A program made the translations under genes and the position numbers. 64,000 nucleotides of DNA. Source: Scilla litardierei. Lineage: Eukaryota > Streptophyta > Magnoliopsida > Asparagales > Asparagaceae. Each line of letters starts with the position of its first letter. Positions within the stretch are counted from its first letter, which is position 1. The notes beneath the pieces are model-generated. The model was not told the DNA's origin and did no database searches. It was given only the letters and a program-made list of their open reading frames with translations. Below are positions 22,649 through 37,082 of the stretch, in pieces. The DNA lies in NCBI GenBank assembly GCA_030789695.1, contig CM061142.1, positions 804,186,817-804,250,816 on the forward strand, written 5' to 3'.

Positions 22649-24437
22649 TGTTGAGTATTGGTGTTTCATACCAATCTTATTTTGATGATGACCACAATAT
22701 TATGTTGTTGCTAATGAATCTCATGTTTTAGTCTCTCAGTTTATTTCAAGGATATCTTTCTTGGAGACAAATCACTTGGTGTAAGGATGGACATCATGTG
22801 AAGAAGTGCCAAAGTTTGGACTCAAGGAGTGCCAAAGCTTGGAGATGATGGAGAGCATTCAAGGCATCTAGATTGAAGACTTAGATTCTTTTGAAAGCAT
22901 TGTAATCCATGTAATTTACTTTATTGCTTTCTCTCTCTTTTCAGTCTAGGGTTGATGTAATGCCTTGCTAGATGGTTTGCTCATTCATGCACATGCATTT
23001 AACCATCTTAGTGAACCTTAGGATTATCATAGAATTCAACCCAATAGGTTCACTCTTTCGGTCAGTCATCTGATGAGGGAAACACAGTCGACTGTGTGAT
23101 TTCCACTCGCCTGTAGATTCTTCTACAGTCGTCTGATATGCACTGCTCAAGTCAACATTTCTATTGACTCAAACTTGAGTTTTACGCACAGTCGTCTGTC
23201 AATCAGTTCCCAGTCGTCTGTATGCTTACAGTCACCTTAGATTTGGTCAACAGTCACCTGTCTAGTGTAAGTGCAATCTCTGCATCTCTCTGTCTTCTCT
23301 CCATACTTTACAGTAGTCCACTGATGAAGAATATACAGTCGCCTGACTATTCGACAGTCGACTGGAGAATTGACATCAGTCGCCTGTGCGTAAAAATTGG
23401 AGAAAGAGTGCAGCTCTCTGTTTCGATCCATCCCCTGCAGCAGTCGTCTGCTAAAGGATTAACAGGCGCATGTCCTATTTTTCAGTCGACTGTATTGACT
23501 TCGTCAGTCGACTGTCCTGGCTCAGATTATAGCCGTTGGATATTTTCTAGTCGTTGATCAGTCGATTGTCTTATGATCAGCAGTCGACTGTTCCTGTCTT
23601 TTTCACCCAGTTTCTAACCGTTGCAGATTTGATTATTTGGCTGTTTCTTTGGATTTTTGGGCTTGATATAGGATTCCTATATATATATGAGTGTGCTGCC
23701 TTTCTTGAGAACTCTTGGACAACATTTGATAAACTCTTGACTCTATAGAAAATCTCAAGAGATCAATAAGCCACTCTCAAGCTCCCTCATTTCCCTCTAT
23801 TGAGCATTCATCTTTCTTCATGCATTGAAGTCCAGCTCAAGGGAAATCATCCAAGTGCTCTCAAGCATATTCCAACACTTGGAAATCCTCTTCCATGCCT
23901 TGCATTTATTCATGAGTAAGCATCTCAAGGCATAGGTAAGAGTATTTACTTTACAGGGTGTAAATTGTTTTCCTATTTCTCTTTGTGGGATTAGGATACT
24001 CTCTTTGTGGGAGTTTCTCTCTTTGTGGGAATTAACTCTCTTTGTGAGAGTTCTTGTGTCCTAGTGTAGGGCTAACCCTAATTCTCTGAGTGGGAGTTAG
24101 TGATTCTCGGTGTGGGAGTCTTGATCCTTGTATAGGATCGGTTGGGTCCTTGTGTAGGGCATAAATCCTCTTTATGGGGTATATCCTTGTGAGATTTGTA
24201 TTCACTTCTCTGTGTGGGAATATAGTGAATATTGGTGTGGCTGGATGTATCCAAGTTTGGGGAACCAGTGTCAAAGTTTGTGTTTGTGTTTGGATTGATT
24301 GTGCCATTTAATTCCTCTTGCATTTATAATTTCGCATTTGCAAATTAAATTTTATTTGGACAATTTTATTGCCATTACACTATTCACCCCCCTCTAGTGT
24401 GTGTTGTTAGTATTGCAAGGGTTAGACGATCCCTACA
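22649..24437 (+). repeat. Array LTR 2
   Basis: TGTTGAGTATTGG to GATCCCTACA, 1,789 bp, same layout as LTR 1. Subtype B, shared with LTR 3 (GAGACAAATC and GAAGAAGTGCC in place of the subtype A variants). Confidence 0.92.
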
Positions 24438-24473
24438 ATTGGTATCAGAGTGAGGTTAAAGCATACTGCAACT

Positions 24474-26541
24474 ATGGCATTCAACGCCTCTTCCGCGTCT
24501 CATGAAGAAGGTCACTTAACCGTTCGACCCCCGCTCTTCAACGGAACCAACTATCCAAGTTGGAAGATCAGAATGATGATCTATATGGAGGGTCAAGACC
24601 TATGGGACATCACGGAGGTGCCATTTGAGAAGCCCACTACTCCTGCGGCTTCAAGGACAAAGGCGGAGAAGGACTCAATCAAGTTCAATGCGAGAGCTAT
24701 GACTGCATTACATTGTGCTCTCTCTCTGCTAGTGAGTTCAACCGCATCTCCATGTGTAAAACGGTGAATGATATTTGACACACCTTGGAGATTTGTCATT
24801 AAGGGACAACGAAGGTAAAGAAATCTAAACAAACTGTGTTTAGATCTAAATATGAAATGTTTAAGATGCAGGAAGGCGAAAGTATTTCAGAGATGTTTAC
24901 AAGGTTCACCTATATCGTGAACGCTTTGGAGGGTCTCGGGAAGACGATTTCCCAAGAGGATCGTGTAGAGAAGATCCTAGACTCTCTCACACCTTGTTAG
25001 GAGTCAAAGGCCAACGGAATTTTGGAGTCTTATGACACGTCCAAATATACCGTTGAGGAATGCATTGGAAATCTCATGGCGTATGAAGTAAAGCTTCAAC
25101 ACAAGAAGGAGATTCATCCAACAAAGCCCAAGAAGCTAGAAAAGCAAAATGGGGTTGCATTCCATGCCAAGGAGGAGCCAATCAAGTGGAGGAGGAAATT
25201 CCATCGAGAAGCTCTAGCGAAGAAGATGAACAAGAAGATGCAAGTGGAGAAGAAATTGAGGATCTTGCCGAGCAATTCAAAGCTTTCCTCAAATGCAAGC
25301 AAGGTAAGTCTTTGTCAAAGTTTGCTTCCAATTCTAACAAAGTTTCTACTTGTTACACTTGCAGTGGAAAAGGTCACTTGTCCACCGAATGCCCTTCCAA
25401 ACCCATTAAAGAAACTTGCAAGGGTAAAGGGAAGAAGCATTAGAAAGGAAGGTCCAAGTCCAAAAATCACAAAAAGGGACGTGTCGGGACCTTTGATGAT
25501 TCGATTGAGGACACTTCTAGTAACGAAGAAGAGGATACAAAGGAGGATGCTCACACATGCTTTGTAGCCATGGATGTTCCTACTCCAATCCCCTCCGGAT
25601 TAAACGAAGAAGAGTTGGATGCTTGGCTTGACACGTACAATTCCTATGAGGAGTCGTGCCTCACGGCTATGGAGGAGAAGTCGTCATCAAGCTCTTGCAA
25701 GGATGATGATGTTGTTGTTGAGATCGAGGAAGAAAAGATCTCACAAGCGGAGCTCAAGTTCAAATTTGACTTGGCGTCCGAAAAGGCTAGTAAGTGCATC
25801 AACTCTTACAATAGATTAAAAGCAAAATATAAGAATGCAAAGAGTAGAATGCATAAACTAGTTATTGCAAGTGTAGTTCATGATGAAAGGCATGTTTATG
25901 ACACTTGTGAGAAAGACACACTTCTTTCTCAAGTTAAGGAATTGAGCACTTCTAATGAAAATCTCATTGCTCAAAACCTTAGCTTAGATGATCACATTCA
26001 ACAACTTACGTTGAAATGTGAAGAGGAGTCCCAAAAGCTCATAAACTTTGTGTATTCTAGGGATTCACTCCACGATTTGTTGGAAAAACTACATCCAGCA
26101 AATCATAGAGGAGGTTTGGGATATATTCAAAATGTGGTTCCTAAACCCACCTCTAATTCTTCTTTTGGTACAAATTCAAGAAATATTGCTAAAGCACCTA
26201 AGAAGAATCACCATGCTCTCTTGTACAACAAGAACACCAACAAGAAGCATGTAGATCACAAGGTGATGAGGAAGAATGAAGAATCTTCATTTTTTGCCAA
26301 GAAGCAAAATCCTCATTCTTTGCATGCTAAGAAATTTGTTTCTACACCTAAGCATGCCACATCCTTCCCTCTTGCTAAGGTAAAACCTTTGTCTAGGAAA
26401 TCCTTGAGATTATGGATTCCCACTAAGGCTAGTGTGCAAGAGAGAGATAGTTACATCAACTCTCTAGTTAGGGATGTGATCACCTCGTGTGATTATGTTA
26501 GGAAATCAAACTCTTCTTGGGTTTGGTTACCTAATGTTTAG
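24474..26541 (+). pseudogene. gag pseudogene, array body 2
   Basis: Same domain order as body 1. Lesions: (CT)5 frameshift at 24718-24727, a tryptophan-to-stop change at 24776-24778, the array-wide TAG at 24998-25000, a one-base deletion near 25213, and TAG at 25441-25443. The coiled-coil segment 25570-26541 is open for 323 codons. Zinc knuckle CYTCSGKGHLSTEC is present near 25350-25390. No pol follows. Confidence 0.9.
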
Positions 26542-27465
26542 GTTCCTCACACATTTGCATTTTGCATGGGTTTTATGCTTCGATGTTTATTTTAAGCATA
26601 CTTATTGATTGTGTGTGTTTCATGGTTTTGAAAATATTTTTCAAATTTATTTCTTTTCATGAAAATTGGGACCTTTGGGTTTATTGACATGCATGCATTT
26701 TTGATCCATGTGTATGTCAATAGGGGAGTTAATATATTATATGTTTAAATTATTTTAAGTCATATTTCAACTCTCATTTCGGAGGTTATTTGATATCATT
26801 ATATATATTTGGTTATTTTGGGTCTCAAACCAAACCTCTTGTTTATTGCCAACTTGTTTCATATCTCATTTTTTTGGCAATATCCGTGTGTATCTTTGAA
26901 GCTTGATTTCTCCATATCTATTGCTTTGATACACTTATGCCCATGTCTCCATTAATTAAAGGGTATTAGATCCTAGAAGTCAAAAGTTGACCATTTCTAT
27001 GATCTAGGGGGAGCATGGGATAGTGAATTGATACCCACTAAATTTTATATTTGGTATCATACATATCTTTCTTTTCTTGAATATTCACATCTTGGTTAAG
27101 ATGATAGAGGGGGATGTTTTTGATGTCCACCTTTTTGACGATGTCAAGGGGGAGAGATATATGCATTATGTGATCATATCTATAGGGGGAGAGAGATATA
27201 CATATGCATATGGGGAGAGATATCTCTATAGGGAGAGATATATGGGTTTAGTTAAACCATTTGTGTTTGCATGCCTTTATTCTTTGCAATTGGTTTATGT
27301 AACCCATGACTATTATATGCCACCATGTTGTTATTGGTTTATGAGTATTTATATTTGTGTAGCTCATTATTTAATTGGTGCATATAAGTTGGGGGAGATC
27401 ATTAGCTTTGTGCTTTAATTCTTTATGATTTACATAATGTGTGTCATCATCAAAAAGGGGGAGAT
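26542..27465 (+). other. G-rich 3' non-coding region, body 2
   Basis: Equivalent of 21720-22648, with GGGGGAG blocks and the polypurine tract CAAAAAGGGGGAGA before LTR 3. In this part bodies 2 and 4 share variants (GTCATATTTCAACTC, ATACTTATTG) that differ from bodies 1 and 3. Confidence 0.6.
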
Positions 27466-29254
27466 TGTTGAGTATTGGTGTTTCATACCAATCTTATTTT
27501 GATGATGATCACAATATTATGTTGTTGCTAATGAATCTCATGTTTTAGTCTCTCAGTTTATTTCAAGGATATCTTTCTTGGAGACAAATCACTTGGTGTA
27601 AGGATGGACATCATGTGAAGAAGTGCCAAAGTTTGGACTCAAGGAGTGCCAAAACTTGGAGATGATGGAGAGCATTCAAGGCATCTAGATTGAAGACTTA
27701 GATTCTTTTGAAAGCATTGTAATCCATGTAATTTACTTTATTTCTTTCTCTCTCTTTTGAGTCTAGGGTTGATGTAATGCCTTGCTAGATGGTTTGCTCA
27801 TTCATGCACATGCATTTAACCATCTTAGTGAACCCTAGGATTATCATAGAATTCAACCCAATAGGTTCACTCTTTCGGTCAGTCGTCTGATGAGGGAAAC
27901 ACAGTCGACTGGGTGATTTCCAGTCGCCTGTAGATTCTTCTACCGTCGCCTGATATGCACTGCTCAAGTCAACTTTTCTATTGACTCAAACTTGAGTTTT
28001 ATGCACAGTCGCCTGTCAATCAGTTCCCAGTCATCTGTATGCTTACAGTCGCCTGAGATTTGGTCAACAGTCACCTGTCTAGCGTAAGTGCAATCTCTGC
28101 ATCTCTCTGTCTTCTCTCCATACTTTACAGTAGTCGACTGATGAAGAATATACATTCGCCTGACTATTCGACAGTCGACTGTAGAATTTACATCAGTCGC
28201 CTGTGCGTAGAATTGGAGAAAGAGTGCAGCTCTCTGTTTCGATCCATCCCCTGCAGCAGTCGTCTGCTGAAAGATTAACAGGCGCCTGTCCTATTTGTCA
28301 GTCGACTGTATTGACTTCGTCAGTCGACTGTCCTGGCTCAGATTATAGCCGTTGGATATTTTCTAGCCGTTGATCAGTCGACTGTCTTATGATCATCAGT
28401 CGACTGTTCCTGTCGTTTTCACCCAGTTTCTAGCCGTTGCAGATTTGATTATTTGGCTGTTTCTTTGGGTTTTTGGGCTTGATATAGGATTCCTATATAT
28501 ATGAGTGTGCTGCCTTTATTGAGAACTCTTGGACAACATTTGATAAACTCTTGACTCTATAGAAAATCTCAAGAGATCAATAAGCCACTCTCAAGCTCCC
28601 TCATTTCCCTCTATTGAGCATTCATCTTTCTTCATGCATTGAAGTCCACTTCAAGGGAAATCATCCAAGTGCCTCAAGCATATTCCAACACTTGGAGATC
28701 CTCTTCCATGCCTTGCATTCATTCATGAGTAAGCATCTCAAGGCATAGGTAAGAGTATTTACTTTACAGGGTGTAAATTGTTTTCCTATTTCTCTTTGTA
28801 GGATTTGGATACTCTCTTTGTTGGAGTTTCTCTCTTTGTGGGAATTAACTCTCTTTGTGGGAGTTCTTGTGTCCTAGTGTAGGGCTAACCCTAATTCTCT
28901 GAGTGGGAGTTAGTGATTCTCTATGTGGGAGTCTTGATCCTTGTATAGGATTGGTTGGGTCCTTGTGTAGGGCATAAATCCTCTTTGTGGGGTATCTCCT
29001 TGTGAGATTTGTATTCACTTCTCTGTGTGGGAATATAGTGAATATTGGTGTGGCTGGATGTATCCAAGTTTGGGGAACCAGTGTAAAAGTTTGTGTTTGC
29101 GTTTGGATTGATTGTGCCATTTAATTCCTCTTGCATTTATAATTTCGCATTTGCAAGTTAAATTTTATTTGGGCAATTTTATTGCCATTACACTATTGAC
29201 CCTCCCCCCTCTAGTGTGTGTTGTTAGTATTGCAAGGGTTAGACGATCCCTACA
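27466..29254 (+). repeat. Array LTR 3
   Basis: 1,789 bp, TGTTGAGTATTGG to GATCCCTACA. Subtype B like LTR 2. Palindrome array, TATA and R/U5 repeats are all present. Confidence 0.92.
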
Positions 29255-29290
29255 ATTGGTATCAGAGCGAGGTTAAAGAATACTGCAACT

Positions 29291-31334
29291 ATGGCATTCA
29301 ACGCCTCTTCCGCGTCTCATGACCCCCGCTCTTCAACAGAACCAACTATCCAAGTTGGAAGATCAGAATGATGATCTATATGGAGGGTCAAGACCTATGG
29401 GACATCACGGAGGTGCCATTTGAGAAGCCCACTACTCCTGTAGCTTCAAGGACAAAGGCGGAGAAGGACTCAATCAAGTTCAATGCGAGAGCTATGAATG
29501 CATTACATTGTGCTCTCTCTGCTAGTGAGTTCAACCGCATCTCCATGTGCAAAACGGCAAATGATATTTGGCACACCTTGGAGATTTGTCATGAAGGGAC
29601 AACGAAGGTAAAGAAATCTAAACAAACTGTGTTTAGATCTAAATATGAAATGTTTAAGATGCAGGAAGGCGAAAGTATTTCAGAGATGTTTACAAGGTTC
29701 ACCGATATCGTGAACGCTTTGGAGGATCTCGGGAAGACGATTTTCCAAGAGGATCGTGTAGAGAAGATCCTAGACTCTCTCACACCTCGTTAGGAGTCAA
29801 AGGCCAATGGAATTTTGGAGTCTTATGACACGTCCAAATATACCGTTGAGGAATGTATTGGAAATCTCATGGCGTATGAAGTAAAGCTTCAACACAAGAA
29901 GGAGATTCATCCAACAAAGCCCAAGAAGCTAGAAAAGCAAAAGGGGGTTGCATTCCATGCCAAGGAGGAGCCAATCAAGTGGAGGAGGAAATTCCATCGA
30001 GAAGCTCCTAGCGAAGAAGATGAACAAGAAGATGCAAGTGGGGAAGAAATTGAGGATCTTGCCGGGCAATTCAAAGCTTTCCTCAAATGCAAGCAAGGTA
30101 AGTTTTTGTCAAAGTTTGCTTCCAATTCTAACAAATTTCCTACTTGTTACACTTGCAGTGGAAAAGGTCACTTGTCCACCGAATGCCCTTCCAAACCCAT
30201 TAAAGAAACTTGCAAGGGTAAGGGAAGAAGCATTGGAAAGGAAGGTCCAAGTCCAAAAATCACAAAAAGGGACTTGTCGGGACCTTTGATGATTCGAGTG
30301 AGGACACTTCTAGTAACGAAGAAGAGGATACAAAGGAGGATGCTCACGTATGCTTTGTAGCCATGGATGTTCCGACTCCAATCCCCTCCGGATTAAACGA
30401 AGAAGAGTTGGATGCTTAGCTTGACACGTACAATTCCTATGAGGAGTCACGCCTCACGGCTATGGAGGAGAAGTTGTCTTCAAGCTCTTGCAAGGATGAT
30501 GTTGTTGTTGTTGAGATCGAGGAAGAAAAGATCTCACATGCGGAGCTCAAGTTCAAATTTGACTTGGCGTCCGAAAAGGCTAGTAAGTGCATCAACTCTT
30601 ACAATATATTAAAAGCAAAATATAATAATGCTAAGAGTAGAATGCATAAACTAGTTATTGCAAGTGTAGTTCATGATGAAAGGCATGTTTATGACACTTG
30701 TGAGAAAGACACACTTCTTTCTCAAGTTAAGGAATTGAGCACTTCTAATGAAAATCTCATTGCTCAAAACCTTAACTTAGATGCTCACATTCAACAACTT
30801 ACGTTGAAATGTGAAGAGGAGTCTCGGAAGCTCATAAACTTTGTGTATTCTAGGGATTCACTCCACGATTTGTTGGAAAAACAACATCCGACAAATCATA
30901 GAGGAGGTTTGGGTTATATTCAAAATATGGTTCCCAAACCCACCTCTAATTCTTCTTTTGGTGCAAATTCAAGAAATATTGCTAAAGCACCTAAGAAGAA
31001 TCACCATGCTCTCTTGTACAACAAGAACACCAACAAGAAGCATGTAGATCACAAGATGATGAGGAAGAATGAAGAATCTTCATTTTTTGCTAAGAAGCAA
31101 AATCCTCATTCTTTGCATGCTAAGAAATTTGTTTCTACACCTAAGCATGCCACATCCTTCCCTCTTGCTAAGGCAAAACCTTTGCCTAGGAAATCATTGA
31201 GATTATGGATTCCCACTAAGGCTAGTGTGCAAGAGAGAGATAGTTACATCAACTCTCTAGTTAGGGATGTGATCACCTCGTGTGATTATGTTAGGAAATC
31301 AAACTCCTCTTGGGTTTGGTTACCTAATGTTTAG
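29291..31334 (+). pseudogene. gag pseudogene, array body 3
   Basis: Same order as body 1. It has a private 22-bp deletion near 29322 that removes codons 12-19 and shifts frame, with TGA microhomology at the ends. It is the only body with (CT)4, so 29368-29793 reads through the gag core. It also has the array-wide TAG at 29791-29793, a one-base deletion near 30220 shared with body 4, and TAG at 30417-30419. The coiled-coil part is open from 30462 to 31334. Confidence 0.9.
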
Positions 31335-32261
31335 GTTCCTCACACATTTGCATTTTGCATGGGTTTTATGCTTCGATGTTTATTTTAAGCGTACCCATTG
31401 ATTGTGTGTGTTTCATGGTTTTGAAAATATTTTTCAAATTTATTTCTTTTCATGAAAATTGGGACCTTTGAGTTTATTGACATGCATGCATTTTTTATCC
31501 ATGTGTATGTCAATAGGGGAGTTAATATATTATATGTTTAAATTATTTTAAGGCATATTTTAACTCTCATTTCGGAGGTTATTTGAGATCATTATATACA
31601 TTTGGTTATTTTGGGTCTCAAACCAAACCTCTTGTTTATTATCAACTTGTTTCATATCTCATTTTTTTGGCTATATCTGTGTGTATCTTTGAAGCTTGAT
31701 TTCTCCATATCTATTGCTTTGATACACTTATGGCCCATGGCTCCATTAATTAAATGGTATTAGATCCTAGAAGTCAAAAGTTGACCATTTCTATGATCTA
31801 GGGGGAGCATGGGATAGTGAATTGATACCCACTAAATTTTATATTTGGTATCATACTTATCTTTCTTTTCTTGCATATTGTCACATCTTGGTTAAGATGA
31901 TAGAGGGGGATGTTTTTGATGTCCACCTTTTTGACGATGTCAAGGGGGAGAGATATATGCATTATGTGATCATATCTATAGGGGAAGAGAGATATACATA
32001 TGCATATGGGGAGAGATATCTCTATAGGGAGAGATATATGAGTTTAGTTAAACCATTTGTGTTTGCATGCCTTTATTCTTTGCAATTGGTTTATGTAACC
32101 CATGCCTATTATATGTCACTATGTTGTTATTGGTTTATGAGTATTTACCTTTGTGTAGCTCATTATTTAATTGGTGCATATAAGTAGGTGGAGATCATTA
32201 GCTTTGTGCTTTAATTCTTTATGATTTACATAATGTGTGTCATCATCAAAAAGGGGGAGAT
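31335..32261 (+). other. G-rich 3' non-coding region, body 3
   Basis: Equivalent of 21720-22648 with the polypurine tract at about 32248-32260. Variants in this region group bodies 1 and 3. Confidence 0.6.
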
Positions 32262-34048
32262 TGTTGAGTATTGGTGTTTCATACGAATCTTATTTTGATG
32301 ATGATCACAACATTATGTTGTTGCTAATGAATCTCATGTTTTAGTCTCTCAGTTTATTTCAAGAATATCTTTCTTGGAGACTAATCACTTGGTGTAAGGA
32401 TGGACATCATGTGAAGAAGAGCCAAAGTTTGGACTTAAGGAGTGCCAAAGCTTGGAGATGATGGAGAGCATGCAAGGCATCTAGATTGAAGACTTAGATT
32501 CTTTTGAAAGCATTGTAATCCATGTAATTTATTTTATTGCTTTCTCTCTCTTTTGAGTCTAGGGTTGATGTAATGCCTTGCTAGATGGTTTGCTCATTCA
32601 TGCACATGCATTTAACCATCTTAGTGAACCTTAGGATTATCATAGAATTCAACCCAATAGGTTCACTCTTTCGGTCAGTCGTCTGATGAGGGAAACACAG
32701 TCGACTGGGTGATTTCCAGTCGCCTGTAGATTCTTCTACAGTCGCCTAATATGCACTGCTCAAGTCAACATTTCTATTGACTCAAACTTAAGTTTTACTC
32801 ACAGTCATCTGTCAATCAGTTCCCAGTCGTCTGTATGCTTACAATCGCCTGAGATTTGGTCAACAGTCACCTGTCAAACGTAAGTGCAATCTTTGCATCT
32901 CTCTGTCTTCTCTCCATACTTTTCAGTTGTCGACTGATGAAGAATATATAGTCGCCTGACTATTCGGCAGTCGAGTGTAGAATTGACATCAGTCGCCTGT
33001 GCGTAGAATTAGAGAAAGAGTGCAGCTCTCTGTTTCGATCCATCCCCTGCAGCAGTCGTCTGCTGAAGGATTAACATGTGCCTGTCCAATTTGTCAGTCG
33101 ACTGTATTGACTTCGTCAGTCGACTGTCCTGGCTCAGATTATAGCCGTTGGATATTTTCTAGCCGTTGATCAGTCGACTGTCTTATGATCATCAGTCGAC
33201 TGTTCCTGTCGTTTTCACCTAATTTCTAGCCATTGCAGATTTGATTATTTGGCTGTTTCTTTGGGTTTTTGGGCTTGATATAGGATTACTATATATATAA
33301 GTGTGCTGCCTTTCTTGAGAACTCTTGGACAACTTTTGATAAACTTTTGACTCTATAGAAAATCTCAAAAGATCAATAAGCCACTCTCAAGCTCCCTCAT
33401 TTCCCTCTATTGAGCATTCATCTTTCTTCATGCATTGAAGTCCAGCTCAAGGGAAATCATCCAAGTGCTCTCAAGCTTATTCCAACACTTGGAGATCCTC
33501 TTCCATGCCTTGCATTCATTCATGAGTAAGCATCTCAAGGCATAGGTAAGAGTATTTACTTTACAGGGTGTAAATTATTTTTCTATTTCTCTTTGTGGGA
33601 TTAGGATACTCTCGTTGTGGGAGTTTCTCTCTTTGTGGGAATTAAGTCTCTTTGTGGGAGTTCTTGTGTCCTAGTGTAGGGCTAACCCTAATTCTCTGAG
33701 TGGGAGTTAGTGATTCTCTGTGTGGGAGTCTTGATCCTTGTATAGGATTGGTTGGGTCCTTGTGTAGGGCATAAATCCTCTTTGTGGGGTATCTCCTTGT
33801 GAGATTTGTATTCACTTCTCTGTGTGGGAATATAGTGAATATTGGTGTGGCTGGATGTATCCAAGTTTAGGGAACCAGTGTAAAACTTTGTGTTTGCGTT
33901 TGGATTGATTGTGCCATTTAATTCCTCTTGCATTTATAATTCCGCATTTGCAAGTTAAATTTTATTTGGACAATTTTATTGCCATTACACTATTCACCCC
34001 CCCTCTAGTGTGTGTTGTTAGTATTGCAAGGGTTAGACGATCCCTACA
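32262..34048 (+). repeat. Array LTR 4
   Basis: 1,787 bp, TGTTGAGTATTGG to GATCCCTACA. Subtype A like LTRs 1 and 5. It shows more palindrome-array substitutions than the others, for example CAGTCGAGTG near 32968. Confidence 0.92.
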
Positions 34049-34084
34049 ATTGGTATCAGAGCGAGGTTAAAGCATACTGCAACT

Positions 34085-36154
34085 ATGGCATTCAACGCCT
34101 CTTCCGCGTCTCATGAAGAACGTCACTCAACCGTTCGACCCCCGCTCTTCAACGAAACCAACTATCCAAGTTGGAAGATCAGAATGATGATCTATATGGA
34201 GGGTCAAGACCTATGGGACATCACGGAGGTGCCATTTGAGAAGCCCACTACTCCGGCAGCTTCAAGGACAAAGGCGGAGAAGGACTCAATCATGTGAAAT
34301 ACGAGAGCTATGAATGCATTACATTGTGCTCTCTCTCTCTGCTAGTGAGTACAACCGCATCTCCATGTGCAAAACGGTGAATGATATTTGGCACACCTTG
34401 GAGATTTGTCATGAAGGGACAACGAAGGTAAAGAAATCTAAACAAACTGTGTTTAGATCTAAATATGAAATGTTTAAGATGCAGGAAGGCGAAAGCATTT
34501 CAGAGATGTTTACAAGGTTCACCGATATCGTGAACGCTTTGGAGGGTCTCGGGAAGACGATTTCCCAAGAGGATCGTGTAGAGAAGATCCTAAACTCTCT
34601 CTCACGTCGTTAGGAGTCAAAGGCCAACGGAATTTTGGAGTCTTATGACACGTCCAAATATACCGTTAAGGAATGCATTGGAAATCTCATGGCGTATGAA
34701 GTAAAGCTTCAACACAAGAAGGAGATTCATCCAACAAAGCCCGAGAAGCTAGAAAAGCAAAAGGGGGTTGCATTCCATGCCAAGGAGGAGCCAATCAAGT
34801 GGAGGAGGAAATTCCATCGAGAAGCTCCTAGCAAAGAAGATGAACAAGAAGATGCAAGTGGGGAAGAAATTGAGGATCTTGCCGGGCAATTCAAAGCTTT
34901 CCTCAAATGCAAGCAAGGTAAGTTTTTGTCAAAGTTTGCTTCCAATTCTAACAAATTTCCTACTTGTTACACTTGCAGTGGAAAAGGTCACTTGTCCACC
35001 GAATGCCCTTCCAAACCCATTAAAGAAACTTGCAAGGGTAAGGGAAGAAGCATTGGAAAGGAAGGTCCTAGTCCAAAAATCACAAAAAGGGACTTGTCGG
35101 GACCTTTGATGATTCGAGTGAGGACACTTCTAGTAACGAAGAAGAGGATACAAAGGAGGATGCTCACGTATGCTTTGTAGCCATGGATGTTCCTACTCCA
35201 ATCCCCTCCGGATTAAACGAAGAAGAGTTGGATGCTTGGCTTGACACGTACAATTCCTATGAGGAGTCACGCCTCACGGCTATGGAGGAGAAGTTGTCTT
35301 CAAGCTCTTGCAAGGATGATGATGTTGTTGTTGAGATCGAGGAAGAAAAGATCTCACATGCGGAGCTCAAGTTCAAATTTGACTTGGCGTCCGAAAAGGC
35401 TAGTAAGTGCATCAACTCTTACAATAGATTAAAAGCAAAATATAAGAATGCTATGAGTAGAATGCATAAACTAGTTATTGCAAGTGTAGTTCTTGATGAA
35501 AGGCATGTTTATGACACTTGTGAGAAAGACACACTTCTTTCTCAAGTTAAGGAATTGAGCACTTCTAAAGAAAATCTCATTACTCAAAACCTTAACTTAG
35601 ATGCTCACATTCAACAACTTACGTTGAAATGTGAAGAGGAGTCTCGGAAGCTCATAAACTTTGTGTATTCTAGGGATTCACTCCACGATTTGTTGGAAAA
35701 ACAACATCCGGCAAATCATAGAGGAGGTTTGGGTTACATTCAAAATGTGGTTCCCAAACCCACCTCTAATTCTTCTTTTGGTGCAAATTCAAGAAATATT
35801 GCTAAAGCACCTAAGAAGAATCACCATGCTCTCTTGTACAACAAGAACACCAACAAGAAGCATGTAGATCACAAAGTGATGAGGAAGAATGAAGAATCTT
35901 CATTTTTTGCTAAGAAGCAAAATCCTCATTCTTTGCATGCTAAGAAATTTGTTTCTACACCTAAGCATGCCACATCCTTCCCTCTTGCTAAGGCAAAACC
36001 TTTGCCTAGGAAATCCTTGAGATTATGGATTCCCACTAAGGCTAGTGTGCAAGAGAGAGATAGTTACATCAACTCTCTAGTTAGGGATGTGATCACCTCG
36101 TGTGATTATGTTAGGAAATCAAACTCCTCTTGGGTTTGGTTACCTAATGTTTAG
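34085..36154 (+). pseudogene. gag pseudogene, array body 4
   Basis: Same order as body 1. Lesions: TGA at 34295-34297, (CT)6 frameshift near 34329-34340, the array-wide TAG at 34611-34613, and the one-base deletion near 35040 shared with body 3. The zinc knuckle CYTCSGKGHLSTEC is present near 34960-35000. The coiled-coil segment 35183-36154 is open for 323 codons and ends SWVWLPNV. No pol follows. Confidence 0.9.
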
Positions 36155-37082
36155 GTTCCTCACACATTTGCATTTTGCATGGGTTTTATGCTTCGATGTT
36201 TATTTTAAGCATACTTATTGATTGTGTGTGTTTCATGGTTTTGAAAATATTTTTCAAATTTATTTCTTTTCATGAAAATTGGGACCTTTGGGTTTATTGA
36301 CATGCATGCATTTTTGATCCATGTGTATGTCAATAGGGGAGTTAATATATTATATGTTTAAATTATTTTAAGTCATATTTCAACTCTCATTTCGGAGGTT
36401 ATTTGAGATCATTATATATATTTGGTTATTTTGGGTCTCAAACCAAACCTCTTGTTTATTGGCAACTTGTTTCATATCTCATTTTTTTGGCAATATCCGT
36501 GTGTATCTTTGAAGCTTGATTTCTCCATATCTATTGCTTTGATACACTTATGGCCCATGGCTCCATTAATTAAATGGTATTAGATCCTAGAAGTCAAAAG
36601 TTGACCATTTCTATGATCTAGGGGGAGCATGGGATAGTGAATTGATACCCATTAAATTTTATATTTGGTATCATACATATCTTTCTTTTCTTGCATATTG
36701 TCACATCTTGGTTAAGATGATAGAGGGGGGATGTTTTTGATGTCCACCTTTTTGACGATGTCAAGGGGGAGAGATATATGCATTATGTGATCATATCTAT
36801 AGGGGGAGCGATATATACATATGCATATGGGAATAGATATCTCTATAGGGAGAGATATATGGGTTTAGTTAAACCATTTGTGTTTGCATGCCTTTATTCT
36901 TTGCAATTGGTTTATGTAACACATGCCTATTATATGTCACCATGTTGTTATTGGTTTATGAGTATTTATCTTTGTGTAGCTTATTATTTAATTGGTGCAT
37001 ATAAGTAGGGGGAGATCATTAGCTTTGTGTTTTAATTCTTTATGATTTACATCATGTGTGTCATCATCAAAAAGGGGGAGAT
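36155..37082 (+). other. G-rich 3' non-coding region, body 4
   Basis: Equivalent of 21720-22648. Variants group it with body 2. It ends in CAAAAAGGGGGAGA before LTR 5. Confidence 0.6.
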
